In this document: positions 35,951 to 46,013 of the stretch, piece by piece
Position numbering within the stretch: position 1 is the first letter of the stretch
Layout: each line of letters starts with the position of its first letter
NCBI GenBank assembly: GCA_017306715.1
Contig: JAFKHV010000009.1
Span: 40,655-104,654 of the forward strand
Origin: Legionella sp.
GTDB taxonomy: Bacteria > Pseudomonadota > Gammaproteobacteria > Legionellales > Legionellaceae
Direction: 5' to 3'
Length of the DNA: 64,000 nt
Notes under the pieces: model-generated
Seen by the model: only the letters and a program-made list of their open reading frames with translations
Databases searched by the model: none
Told to the model about the DNA's origin: nothing
Made by a program: the position numbers and the translations under genes

Positions 35951-36118
35951 TCCCCTGCAATGGGCACTTACTCCATTCATGCGAGATCATTAAATTTAAT
36001 TAGGAATCTTCGTGTTCAAGGCTGTTCTCACGGGTTGAGATCCCTCCTAAATTCGGGATGAGGCGGATGGGGATTGTAATGCAGCAAATCAAAGGATTAA
36101 GCAGTAAATTTCCCACAC
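35951..36118. repeat. Tandem imperfect repeat, copy 2
   Basis: The second copy of the unit at 35754, separated from it by 29 bases that read GCCCGTCATCCAGAGCGAAG and so on. Differences are scattered single-base changes (for example TCCATTCATGC for TCAATGCATGC). A 66-codon frame crosses both copies but looks non-coding. Confidence 0.7.
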
Positions 36119-36184
36119 TCCATTCATATCATACCCCATAGAAGCAGGCTTACGAGCACTCGAAAGAGCATAGAGCCTCACTTT

Positions 36185-36234
36185 TTATCAAAAAAGCAAA
36201 TCTTTTGACCTTAATGGATTTTTTTTGATAAGAT
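36185..36234 (+). promoter_or_regulatory. Promoter with flanking 11-base inverted repeat
   Basis: TTGACC at 36205-36210 and TAAGAT at 36229-36234 (18-base spacer) lie just before the LRR gene. TTATCAAAAAA at 36185-36195 is the exact reverse complement of TTTTTTGATAA at 36221-36231, so the symmetric arms flank the -35 box and cover the -10 box. It may be an operator. Confidence 0.45.
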
Positions 36235-36256
36235 GCAATTTTTTTTCAGGATTTAT

Positions 36257-37408
36257 ATGCTTCATTTAAAAATTAGAGTAAGTGATGAAAAACACACTCC
36301 TCGTGCCATTAATAAAATAGTCAAAGAGTTAAATAATGTTCCAAAAAATACACCTTTTACTGTCGAGTTTTACCCTGCGGGTGATTTAAATAGAAACAAA
36401 GCACAAGAATTGCTGCAAAATTTACCAACACATTGCGTTGGCATTAAGCTCAGCTCACTAACAAACTCCTCGTGGTCTTATCCTGCTATCGAACACATTG
36501 AAGCAATTTGTTCTGCAATTCCCCCTCATATTAAAATTTTAAATGCCCGCAATATCTTACCTGCGGAAACCTCTTTTGAGCATGTAAAACGTTTTTTCAC
36601 AGCTATTCCTAAATCCATTACTCATTTGAATCTTCAAGAGAATCATCTGGGTAGTGTTAGTTTTGCATTGTCTCTATTATTTCCGCTTCTTCAGGGGATA
36701 TCCTTGGTAGATATCCGTGATAACTTTAAATCAGTAACGGAAGTCTATGATTTAGTTCATAGTTTAACAACCCTGCCTCTCACAATATCCTCTTTGTATG
36801 TAGATTTAAAACAGCATTCTCAAGATATCCATAATAAATTTTTTATAAATCTACCTCATCATATACAACTTTTGGGGTTAGTTGCTGATGATTTTTACTG
36901 TCATGAGGAATTGACTGCTCTTTCATGTCTCGTGCCGGCTACAGTAACCACTTTGAAATGGCTCTGTGGCTCCAAATCCCCAACAGAGACTTTAATTACC
37001 CATACGCCTGATACGGTAAAGGTTTTGGATTTAACGAATTGTTCAATGTATTCGTTTCGCCGCTCTTTAACTGTCCCCCAAAATATAACCACCGTGATTT
37101 TAAACAACAATCAACTTTATTTGTGGCCCATAAGTCAGCTTATTCACTTTATAGAAAACCTACCTCCTCAGGTGCGCACCATCTCTTTAATCGGGAATAA
37201 AATAATGGAAGGTCGAACGGAGGAGGAAAACCACTTGTGGACCCAGTTTAAATTACAAAATACAAGAGCGATTATTCTTGAGAACAAACAAATGAAGGGT
37301 GTACCAAGTATGAAACGAGCTCCTTTATATAATATGTTGCACGCATTATTCTCTCAAAATAAACCGCATGAATCGGTGCCCGTATTATCAAAACGTGCCG
37401 CCCTTTGA
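36257..37408 (+). CDS. Leucine-rich-repeat protein, candidate effector
   Basis: A 383-residue protein. The ATG at 36257 is chosen because AGGA is six bases upstream; the frame could begin at 36233. From about residue 90 to 345 it has irregular leucine-rich repeats, for example ITHLNLQENHLGSVSF, TVKVLDLTNCSMYSF and ITTVILNNNQLYLWPISQL, each with the LxxLxLxxN pattern. Repeat lengths vary. There is no signal peptide. LRR proteins of this kind are rare in free-living bacteria but common among Legionella effectors, where they bind host proteins; no catalytic domain is seen. It is flanked on both sides by intergenic repeats and splits the polysaccharide locus, which suggests insertion. Confidence 0.65.
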   Translation: MLHLKIRVSDEKHTPRAINKIVKELNNVPKNTPFTVEFYPAGDLNRNKAQELLQNLPTHCVGIKLSSLTNSSWSYPAIEHIEAICSAIPPHIKILNARNILPAETSFEHVKRFFTAIPKSITHLNLQENHLGSVSFALSLLFPLLQGISLVDIRDNFKSVTEVYDLVHSLTTLPLTISSLYVDLKQHSQDIHNKFFINLPHHIQLLGLVADDFYCHEELTALSCLVPATVTTLKWLCGSKSPTETLITHTPDTVKVLDLTNCSMYSFRRSLTVPQNITTVILNNNQLYLWPISQLIHFIENLPPQVRTISLIGNKIMEGRTEEENHLWTQFKLQNTRAIILENKQMKGVPSMKRAPLYNMLHALFSQNKPHESVPVLSKRAAL

Positions 37409-37437
37409 GAACTTGATAAGCAGGTAGTTGATTAGCC

Positions 37438-37526
37438 TTGCAGGAGTTCCCTCGCTGATGCTCGGGATAATGTGGGGTGGGGGAGCTTTGCTGGAGTTTC
37501 CTCACTCCTAATCGGGAAAACTGGGG
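37438..37526. repeat. Short degenerate tandem repeat
   Basis: Two related 39-40 base units begin TTGCAGGAGTTCCCTCGCTG (37438) and TTGCTGGAGTTTCCTCACTC (37488), each ending in GGGG after a CGGGA core. They lie between the convergent LRR and rmd genes and share the CCCTC...CGGGA theme with the repeats at 35.7-36.1 kb. Confidence 0.5.
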
Positions 37527-37527
37527 T

Positions 37528-38388
37528 CTAGAGGTAAGCTAGTTCTTGGTACATATCGGTTAAGGTCTTCTCTAGAGGAATGGTTGGCACATGCCCAATT
37601 AAAGAGTGCAACAGGTGGTTATTTCCTTGAAGAACGCGAATTTCATTGGCACGGACAAAGGCTGGGTTGGTGCGAACATCCATAGTGTATCCGGATAATT
37701 TATTCATGAATTGAATAATCTCATGAAGTGAGGTGGCTTTATTGCTGCAAATGTTTACTTTCACACTGCGTGCATTGCTGTTAAGTAATGCCCAATAGCA
37801 ATCAACTACATCGCGTACATCGGAAAAATTGCGACTAATATCTAAATTTCCTAATTCGATGAGGGGATCTTTACGTGCATAATGGCTTACAATTTTTGGG
37901 ATCAAAAATTGTAGTGCTTGCCCAGGACCCGTGTAGTTAAAGGGGCGGGTGATGATAATGGGTAAGTCGTCAAACCAGTTGCTCACCATATGTTCCATCG
38001 CTAATTTACTGCATCCATAGTGATTGACGGGTGCAGGGCATGTATCTTCACTAATGGTTTTTTTTTGCGGAGTACCATAAATATTCGCGCTGCTGGCGAT
38101 TAAAATACGCTCAGGTTTTTTGGGTAAGGAAGCTAAAGACTCAAGCAAATTCAAGGTGCCCATGACATTCACTTGATAAAAAGCATCCGCCTTAGCATGA
38201 CCAACAAAGGAAACCGCGGCCAGATGGATAACCCAATCGGGATTTACTTGCGTTACAGCAGTTTGTATTCGTTCTCGCTCAGTAATATCACCGTCAAATG
38301 AGTAAACAGTTACTCCTTGCGCTTGCAATTTATTGTGCATGTAATGCCCGGTAAAACCTCGGGCACCAGTAAGAAAAGCGGTAGGCAT
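37528..38388 (-). CDS. rmd: GDP-4-dehydro-6-deoxy-D-mannose reductase
   Basis: A 286-residue extended SDR. It reduces the gmd product to GDP-D-rhamnose. It has the cofactor loop TGARGFTGHYM, LASLPKKPERILIASSANIYG with the catalytic serine, YGCSK as Tyr-x3-Lys, ITRPFNYTGPGQALQFLIPKI, and NLDISRNFSDVRDVVDCYW, all close to the RMD family of Pseudomonas. It is shorter than GDP-L-fucose synthase and lacks that enzyme's epimerase features, so GDP-D-rhamnose is preferred over GDP-L-fucose; a GDP-6-deoxytalose product is a less likely alternative. It follows gmd by 16 bases in the same operon, transcribed towards the LRR gene. Confidence 0.85.
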   Translation of the reverse strand: MPTAFLTGARGFTGHYMHNKLQAQGVTVYSFDGDITERERIQTAVTQVNPDWVIHLAAVSFVGHAKADAFYQVNVMGTLNLLESLASLPKKPERILIASSANIYGTPQKKTISEDTCPAPVNHYGCSKLAMEHMVSNWFDDLPIIITRPFNYTGPGQALQFLIPKIVSHYARKDPLIELGNLDISRNFSDVRDVVDCYWALLNSNARSVKVNICSNKATSLHEIIQFMNKLSGYTMDVRTNPAFVRANEIRVLQGNNHLLHSLIGHVPTIPLEKTLTDMYQELAYL

Positions 38389-38404
38389 GACAAATCCAAA
38401 ACAG

Positions 38405-39883
<1,479 letters not shown>

Positions 39884-39907
39884 ATGGGTGTAGAGGACAT
39901 GAATCAC

Positions 39908-40705
39908 ATGGTGCACCATTTATTTATGGGCGTTATGCGTTACCGGGATTTTATCTTTGACAGCATTCGCAGGGATTTCCAATTACGCTACCAAAACAGC
40001 TTTTTAGGTTCGCTATGGCTAATCATCCAGCCTGTGGCAATGATTGCTGTGTATACCCTCGTCTTTTCGGAGGTTATGCGCGCACGCATGGGAGATATGC
40101 AAAGCCCTTATGCGTACAGCATTTATTTGTGTGCGGGGATTCTCACGTGGGGCCTATTCGCGGATACTCTGGGGCGACTAGTTAACGTATTTCTTACGCA
40201 TGCCAACATTATTAAAAAGTTAAATTTCCCCAGGATTTGCTTACCCATTATTGCAGCAACATCGGCCTTTTTGAGTTTTATGCTCATTTTTGGTTTATTT
40301 TTAATTTTTTTAAGCGTAACCGATAATTTCCCAGGCATTGTCCTAGTTTCTATTCTCCCGGTGCTGCTCTTACAAATGCTGTTTACGGTGGGACTTGGGG
40401 TATGGCTCGGCGTTATGAATGTTTTTATTCGTGATGTCGGGCAGATGCTGACCATTGTTTTGCAGTTTTGGTTTTGGTTTACGCCAATTGTTTATTTAAG
40501 CAATACCTTGCCCCTTTGGGTTCAGAACTTTCAACGTTGGAACCCGATGACCCATTTAATAAAAGCATATCAAGATATTTTATTATACCATCATGCTCCA
40601 GACTGGCCCTCCTTATATCCCGTTTGGGTTCTCGCGCTATTACTCATTTTAATGGCCTGGAGTGTATTTAAAAAGAATGCTGGCGATTTGGTGGATCATT
40701 TGTAA
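39908..40705 (+). CDS. wzm: O-antigen ABC transporter permease Wzm
   Basis: A 265-residue ABC-2 type permease with six hydrophobic helices. The N-terminus FDSIRRDFQLRYQNSFLGSLW is the conserved amphipathic region of polysaccharide ABC permeases (Wzm, KpsM, TagG), followed by LIIQPVAMIAVYTLVFSEVM. The C-terminal segment FTPIVYLSNTLPLWVQNFQRWNPMTHLI is also family-typical. It forms the membrane channel that exports a finished, lipid-linked polymer. Three starts are possible (39884, 39899, 39908); the third has AGAGGA ten bases upstream. It ends in a TAATG overlap with wzt. Its presence means the polymer is completed in the cytoplasm. Confidence 0.9.
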   Translation: MVHHLFMGVMRYRDFIFDSIRRDFQLRYQNSFLGSLWLIIQPVAMIAVYTLVFSEVMRARMGDMQSPYAYSIYLCAGILTWGLFADTLGRLVNVFLTHANIIKKLNFPRICLPIIAATSAFLSFMLIFGLFLIFLSVTDNFPGIVLVSILPVLLLQMLFTVGLGVWLGVMNVFIRDVGQMLTIVLQFWFWFTPIVYLSNTLPLWVQNFQRWNPMTHLIKAYQDILLYHHAPDWPSLYPVWVLALLLILMAWSVFKKNAGDLVDHL

Positions 40706-42003
40706 TGAATAGTATAGTTGTCGACCGCTTAGGTAAAGCATACAAGCATTATCGTTCCCAATGGTTGCGAGCCCTGGAGCATTTTTTACCCTGGTCCGTA
40801 TCGCGTCATCAACAAAAATGGGTTTTAAAAGAACTGTCTTTCACTATTCGCCAGGGCGAGGCTGTGGGTATTGTTGGGGTAAATGGCGCGGGTAAAAGCA
40901 CATTGCTGAAAATGTTGACAGGCACCACCCGTCCTACCGAGGGTTCTGTGCAGATTAATGGCCGTGTTGCGGCATTGCTCGAACTGGGTATTGGCTTTCA
41001 TCCTGATTTTACAGGCAGGCAAAATGTGTTTATGTCTGGTTTGATGATGGGGCTAACACGGCATCAATTAACCCAACTAATGCCTGAAATCGCAGCATTT
41101 GCAGACATCGGCGATTATCTTGAGCAGCCGGTACGTATTTACTCAAGCGGGATGCAAATGCGTTTGGCTTTCGCCGTAGCGACGGCGATACGTCCGGATA
41201 TACTTATTGTTGATGAGGCATTGTCTGTTGGAGATTCTCGATTTCAAGCTAAATGCTTCGCACGCATCGCAGAATTTAAAAAAGCAGGTACCACCTTATT
41301 GCTCGTTTCTCATAGTGCAGAGGATATTGTCAAGCACTGTGATCGCGCATTGTTTTTGAAAAATGGCCGTTTAGAGTTGGATGGACCCTCACGTGAGGTC
41401 ACGAATCGCTATTTAGACGAATTATTTGGTAAAAGCAAAATAGTGCCTCCTGTTCTTCCCGCGACGCCTGAAGATAACCAAAAAGAAGGGATTTTTGCGG
41501 CCCTGAATAATCGGCAAGATATATTTCATACTCGTGGTGGTTATCGACCTGAAGAATATCGCTGGGGGCAGGGCGGTGCAAAAATTATTGATTATGAAAT
41601 CAAGGTCGAGAACCACAGTTATCCTGCGCATATTCAAAGCAATCAAACCGTACATGTTTATTTTAAAGTCTACTTCGAAGAAGATTTTGCCCAAACGGTC
41701 GCAGGAATTTTGGTTAAAGCCATTGATGGTGTCTTTTTATATGGCACCAATTCCTATCTCGCTTCCGAGCAACAGACTATATTATCCGTAAGCCAAGGGG
41801 AGTGTAAGATTTTTAAGTTTAGCTTCCCTCTACAATTTAATCACGGTGATTATTTATTATCTCTTGGGATCTCCTCAGGCCATCCCGCTGCAGAGCTCAT
41901 TCCTTTAGACCGACGTTATGATGCCATTTTGCTGCACGTAGTTAAAGAACGAGAGTTTTGGGGTATCGTTGATCTGCAATCGACTTTTGAATTTTACGAT
42001 TAA
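40705..42003 (+). CDS. wzt: O-antigen ABC transporter ATP-binding protein Wzt with C-terminal carbohydrate-binding domain
   Basis: A 432-residue protein. Residues 1-245 are an ABC ATPase: Walker A GVNGAGKST (58-66), the signature YSSGMQMRLAFAVAT, Walker B ILIVDEALSVGD and the H-loop LLLVSHS. Residues of about 290-432 are a beta-sandwich like the Wzt C-terminal domain, which in E. coli O8/O9a binds the capped end of the O-antigen and makes export depend on chain termination. That domain, together with the WbdD-like gene next door, points to a cap-recognition system. wzm, wzt and the WbdD-like gene overlap by single bases (TAATG), so they are co-translated. Confidence 0.93.
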   Translation: MNSIVVDRLGKAYKHYRSQWLRALEHFLPWSVSRHQQKWVLKELSFTIRQGEAVGIVGVNGAGKSTLLKMLTGTTRPTEGSVQINGRVAALLELGIGFHPDFTGRQNVFMSGLMMGLTRHQLTQLMPEIAAFADIGDYLEQPVRIYSSGMQMRLAFAVATAIRPDILIVDEALSVGDSRFQAKCFARIAEFKKAGTTLLLVSHSAEDIVKHCDRALFLKNGRLELDGPSREVTNRYLDELFGKSKIVPPVLPATPEDNQKEGIFAALNNRQDIFHTRGGYRPEEYRWGQGGAKIIDYEIKVENHSYPAHIQSNQTVHVYFKVYFEEDFAQTVAGILVKAIDGVFLYGTNSYLASEQQTILSVSQGECKIFKFSFPLQFNHGDYLLSLGISSGHPAAELIPLDRRYDAILLHVVKEREFWGIVDLQSTFEFYD

Positions 42004-44015
42004 TGAAAGGAACAGCATCTACTATGAGTACCGTTTTACGCGATTTGGTTTCCGCGCTGCCCGAAGTTTATCAACCCATTTATGGACAAGATGCCTGGGA
42101 TAATGTGGCTTCCCGCAATTGTAATGAGCGTTTAGTTGTGCTTAAAGAATTATACCACCTCCTAAGTGCCTCTTTAGGTCGACCTTTACGGGTATTAGAC
42201 TTAGGATGTGCACAAGGTTTTTTTAGCTTAAACTTTGCAAGTTTAGGCGCAACCGTTCAGGGGATTGATTTTTTACCTGAAAATATTGCGGTTTGTAATG
42301 CATTGGCGCAGAGTAACAAAGAACTTCAGGTACAATTTAATGTTGATAAAATAGAAGATGTGATTGAACGCCTCCAACCTGGTGATTATGATCTGGTTAT
42401 TGGATTAAGTGTATTCCATCATGTAGTACATAATCATGGCGTAGCCAAAGTTAAGTCCTGGATTAAACGTCTTACCGATTGCGTGCAAATGGTCCTTATG
42501 GAGGTTGCGCTAAAAGAAGAACCTTTATATTGGGGGCCTTCACAGCCCAGTGATCCACGTGAATTATTCGAATATTGCAGTTTTGTGCACCAAGTTACTC
42601 GGTTTAATACCCATTTATCGCATATTCGTCGCCCCTTATTTGCGATAAGTAATTTCCAGATTATGCTGACCAACTTTTGTCGTCCCTTTAATCAATGGTC
42701 CGTGCGTCCTTATCAAGCAGCGGCATCTGACCGTGAGGGGAGTCGTCGGTACTTTTTTGGGGAGGATTATGTTTGCAAAATGTATCAGTATTCTCTGCCT
42801 GAGAAAGAATTAAGCACCACGATTCGCGAATTAAATTTTAAAGAATTACACCAAGAATGCCGCTTCCTTGAATCACCGCCCCCAGGCTACACCGCCCCTT
42901 ATATCATCACCTCCGGCGAGAATGATCAAGAAGGATGGCTCGTGATGCAGCGTTTTCCGGGCGAATTATTGTCTGATAAGCTTCATGCAGGCAAAGCAAT
43001 CGATGTGGATACAATTTTACTCCAAACCCTCGAACAGCTGGTAGTTCTTGAGAAAGCAGGTCTTTATCATAATGATGTACGCACCTGGAATGTTCTGGCA
43101 GATGAGGGGGATAATATTAATCTCATCGATTTTGGTTCCATTTCTGTAAGTCGTGATGACTGTGTATGGCCAATCAATCTCTTTCAATCTTTTTTCATCT
43201 TTGTTAATGAAATCGTGCTACAAGCAGAAATAAGGCCTGGAATTGTGCGCCCAGTTGTCTTAAGCCCCTTTCATTTACCCGAGCCTTACCTCAATTGGTT
43301 GTATGCATTTTGGAAAACACCTGTATCCCAGTGGAGCTATGCTTTACTACTCAACCTCTTCCAGCAAAAGGCTGATTTACCGGTACCTGCACTCACAGCA
43401 CTTGATTTATGGGTGTCCGCACAAGAGTCAATTCTCATGCTTACCCAATCTCGTCTAATGGATGCAGAGGCGCAGCTGCAACAATTGCGTAAAACTGAAT
43501 TCATGGGTGAAGCGGATTTAAATCTCTCAGATTCTGATGTATTGACGATGGATCAAATGACACAAGTCATTGAAGCACAAATAAAAAAGAATAGTTCTTT
43601 GCAGGCTAAAAAGTATGCAGATATGGAAGCACGGATTCATTTGTTAGAAAAAGAACTAATCATCGCACAACAACAAAAATTCAAAGCTCGCTGGGGACAT
43701 TACCTTTTCTTACAAAAAAATTTACTTCAGCAGCAAGGAATTAAAGGGCGCACAAAACAATTAATAAAGCGTGTGCTTCGTCCTGGATGGGTTTTAATCC
43801 ACCGTAAGCCAAAGTTGCGACGAGTTATAAAACGGTGTTTAAAAAGCATGGGATTAGAGGCTTTAGCCGCAAAACAGTTGATCCGTTTTAATCAAGCATT
43901 ACAGCATCATAATGCAAACCTCTCATTAAGTGATTTAGAAAAACAGGCTCGAGGAAGTAATTTGCTGCCTGAAGAGGTTAAAAAAATTTTTAATCAATTA
44001 ACTAGTAAAAAATAG
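42003..44015 (+). CDS. WbdD-like O-antigen chain terminator: methyltransferase, kinase and coiled coil
   Basis: A 670-residue modular protein. Residues 60-175 are a SAM methyltransferase (VLDLGCAQGFF from 64; IGLSVFHHV near 133). Residues of about 245-440 are an atypical kinase with HNDVRTWNVL (356-365) and INLIDFGSI (372-380), the loop order of the WbdD kinase. Residues of about 470-560 are coiled coil, and a basic amphipathic tail follows. In E. coli O8/O9a WbdD phosphorylates and/or methylates the chain end, and coiled-coil length sets polymer length. The same domain order here, next to wzt with its C-terminal domain, supports a capping role. Start 42003 overlaps wzt; an ATG at 42024 is an alternative. 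Confidence 0.8.
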   Translation: MKGTASTMSTVLRDLVSALPEVYQPIYGQDAWDNVASRNCNERLVVLKELYHLLSASLGRPLRVLDLGCAQGFFSLNFASLGATVQGIDFLPENIAVCNALAQSNKELQVQFNVDKIEDVIERLQPGDYDLVIGLSVFHHVVHNHGVAKVKSWIKRLTDCVQMVLMEVALKEEPLYWGPSQPSDPRELFEYCSFVHQVTRFNTHLSHIRRPLFAISNFQIMLTNFCRPFNQWSVRPYQAAASDREGSRRYFFGEDYVCKMYQYSLPEKELSTTIRELNFKELHQECRFLESPPPGYTAPYIITSGENDQEGWLVMQRFPGELLSDKLHAGKAIDVDTILLQTLEQLVVLEKAGLYHNDVRTWNVLADEGDNINLIDFGSISVSRDDCVWPINLFQSFFIFVNEIVLQAEIRPGIVRPVVLSPFHLPEPYLNWLYAFWKTPVSQWSYALLLNLFQQKADLPVPALTALDLWVSAQESILMLTQSRLMDAEAQLQQLRKTEFMGEADLNLSDSDVLTMDQMTQVIEAQIKKNSSLQAKKYADMEARIHLLEKELIIAQQQKFKARWGHYLFLQKNLLQQQGIKGRTKQLIKRVLRPGWVLIHRKPKLRRVIKRCLKSMGLEALAAKQLIRFNQALQHHNANLSLSDLEKQARGSNLLPEEVKKIFNQLTSKK

Positions 44016-44024
44016 GAGCTTATT

Positions 44025-45986
44025 TTGCATATTTTAATTGACCTCCAGGGGTTACAATATGCTGCAGAATCATCACCTTATTTCAGCTATGCCTTAAATC
44101 TCACTAAGGCTATAGTAAGTGCGAGTAATGAGCATCAAGTGAGTATTCTGTTGAATGGGCTAGATACCCCCGATCATTTGAATCGGATCATTCATCTTTT
44201 TTCAGGCTTAATCCCACGACATAAATTTTTTAATTTCTCTGGTGTCGCGCCAATAGATTACCAAATATCCAGTAATCATGCCCGTTACAAAGCCATACAA
44301 AAATGCCGTAACGTTGCTATCTCCCAGATTAATCCGCATGCCGTATTGATTATGGGTGGCGCACTGGTTCCAGGTCGTGAACAAGTCGTATTTTCAGCTC
44401 CTGAACCCCAAGATTCCTGGAAAACTTATTATCTAGCACTTGATTTAGAGCCAGAAGAGTCCTCGAATATTGGATTTCAACCACCCCATCAATGGCTGCT
44501 TGCGCAAGCAGATGCGTTTTTGGTCCGGCACGCAGCACAGGTGGCAATTTTACAAAAAAATTCGCAAATACCGGTACATCTTCTGCATCCCGAGGGAACC
44601 ATACGAAGCCTTGAGTCCGACCAAGACAACATACAGATGGCCAATAAAGTATGGGATGTTGTAAAGGCATCTACACCTAAGGCACTCATGGATCCTAAAG
44701 AGTATTTGCACCATATGCTTCATTCCTTAAAAGAAGGTTTGAAGCTTAATCGCACCGATAAATTAGGTTTGTCTTGGGCTATTGCACGAAATAATTATGG
44801 GAACCATCGCCGTAAATTACTGATTGATATCTCGGTCCTGGTATCGCATGACGCAAAAACCGGTATTCAACGCGTATCCCGAAGCATCCTCTCGGAGTTG
44901 TTACGTAAAGGTGTGGCAGGATATGAAATTCGTCCCGTTTATTTTATACCAGGCCAATGCTATCGCTATGCGGATAGATTTTTAAAAGAACATTTTAAGC
45001 TCGATTTAGGCGCTGATGAGCCAGTCTTGTTTACGAAAGACGATGTTTTATTAGTAACAGATTTAGTCGTTCATTCCTTTCCAGCAATGAACATCCAGTT
45101 ACAAAACTTGCGACGAGCTGGTGCGATGGCTTATTTTATCGTATACGATATATTACCCATATTGCACCCTGAATGGTGTCGAGAAGACATGCAAATGGCA
45201 TTCCCCTTATGGCTTGGGGCCATATGCGAACATGCTGACGGTTTGATATGTATCTCAGCAAGCGTGGCTGCAGAAGTAAATGCTTGGATTGCGCAAAATA
45301 AATCACAGATTAAAATCAACCCGTACCTACAAGTTAATTATTTTCATTTAGGAGCCGATCTGGAGTCGAGTATGCCCAGTCTCGGTATTCCTACGTACGG
45401 TACGGAGTTGTTAGTCAAAATGCAGGCTATCCCAAGTTTTCTTATGGTAGGTACTTTGGAACCTCGTAAAGGTCATGCGCAAGTGCTTGCTGCCTTTGAG
45501 GCTCTTTGGCATCAAGGGAAAGATTATTGTCTGGTTATTGTCGGCAAACAGGGGTGGCGTGTACAAGAAACTGCTGATGCCATTCGTAATCATCCACATT
45601 GGAACAAAAATTTATTTTGGCTCAGTGATATTAGCGATGAGTTTTTAGAAAAATTATACCAAGTGGCAGATGCGCTAATATTTGCATCTTTTGGTGAAGG
45701 CTTTGGCCTACCCTTAATTGAAGCCGCGCATAAGAATTTACCGTTAATTATTCGCGATATACCGGTATTTCGGGAGATCGCCAAAGACAGCGCTTATTAT
45801 TTCAATGGTGATAATCCCGAAGTTATTGTTAGCGCTATTGATGAGTGGCTTCAATTATTTACCGAGAATCGGCATCCTCAGTCCAAAGACATGCATTGGC
45901 TTGATTGGCATCAAAGCACCGAGCAATTACTGCAACGGTTACCACTACAAAGCATAAAAGATGAGTGTCTGGAAGCGGTGAACTGA
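44025..45986 (+). CDS. Two-module glycosyltransferase (GT4)
   Basis: A 653-residue protein starting with TTG at 44025; AGGAG is six bases upstream and MHILIDLQGL is the usual N-terminus of multi-domain GT4 rhamnosyl- and mannosyltransferases. Residues 1-240 look like the acceptor-side lobe of a first GT-B module whose donor lobe is missing or very reduced. Residues 263-640 are a full GT4 module: KLLIDISVLV, VGTLEPRKG near 475, and FGEGFGLPLIE with the E-x7-E pair at 558 and 566. It probably adds deoxyhexose from GDP-D-rhamnose or mannose from GDP-mannose to the growing polymer at the inner membrane. Neighbour to the WbdD-like gene; donor not proved. Confidence 0.82.
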   Translation: MHILIDLQGLQYAAESSPYFSYALNLTKAIVSASNEHQVSILLNGLDTPDHLNRIIHLFSGLIPRHKFFNFSGVAPIDYQISSNHARYKAIQKCRNVAISQINPHAVLIMGGALVPGREQVVFSAPEPQDSWKTYYLALDLEPEESSNIGFQPPHQWLLAQADAFLVRHAAQVAILQKNSQIPVHLLHPEGTIRSLESDQDNIQMANKVWDVVKASTPKALMDPKEYLHHMLHSLKEGLKLNRTDKLGLSWAIARNNYGNHRRKLLIDISVLVSHDAKTGIQRVSRSILSELLRKGVAGYEIRPVYFIPGQCYRYADRFLKEHFKLDLGADEPVLFTKDDVLLVTDLVVHSFPAMNIQLQNLRRAGAMAYFIVYDILPILHPEWCREDMQMAFPLWLGAICEHADGLICISASVAAEVNAWIAQNKSQIKINPYLQVNYFHLGADLESSMPSLGIPTYGTELLVKMQAIPSFLMVGTLEPRKGHAQVLAAFEALWHQGKDYCLVIVGKQGWRVQETADAIRNHPHWNKNLFWLSDISDEFLEKLYQVADALIFASFGEGFGLPLIEAAHKNLPLIIRDIPVFREIAKDSAYYFNGDNPEVIVSAIDEWLQLFTENRHPQSKDMHWLDWHQSTEQLLQRLPLQSIKDECLEAVN

Positions 45987-46013
45987 AAGGCGTGCTAGAT
46001 TTAGGAGACGATG

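Noticed and set aside
35861..36061. 66-codon open frame in the intergenic repeat region
   Set aside because: It runs across both copies of the tandem repeat, has no ribosome binding site and a non-coding composition.
37528..38388. Assignment as GDP-L-fucose synthase
   Set aside because: Length and motifs (RPFNYTGPGQ, SDVRDVVDCY) fit the simple reductase RMD better than the epimerase-reductase.
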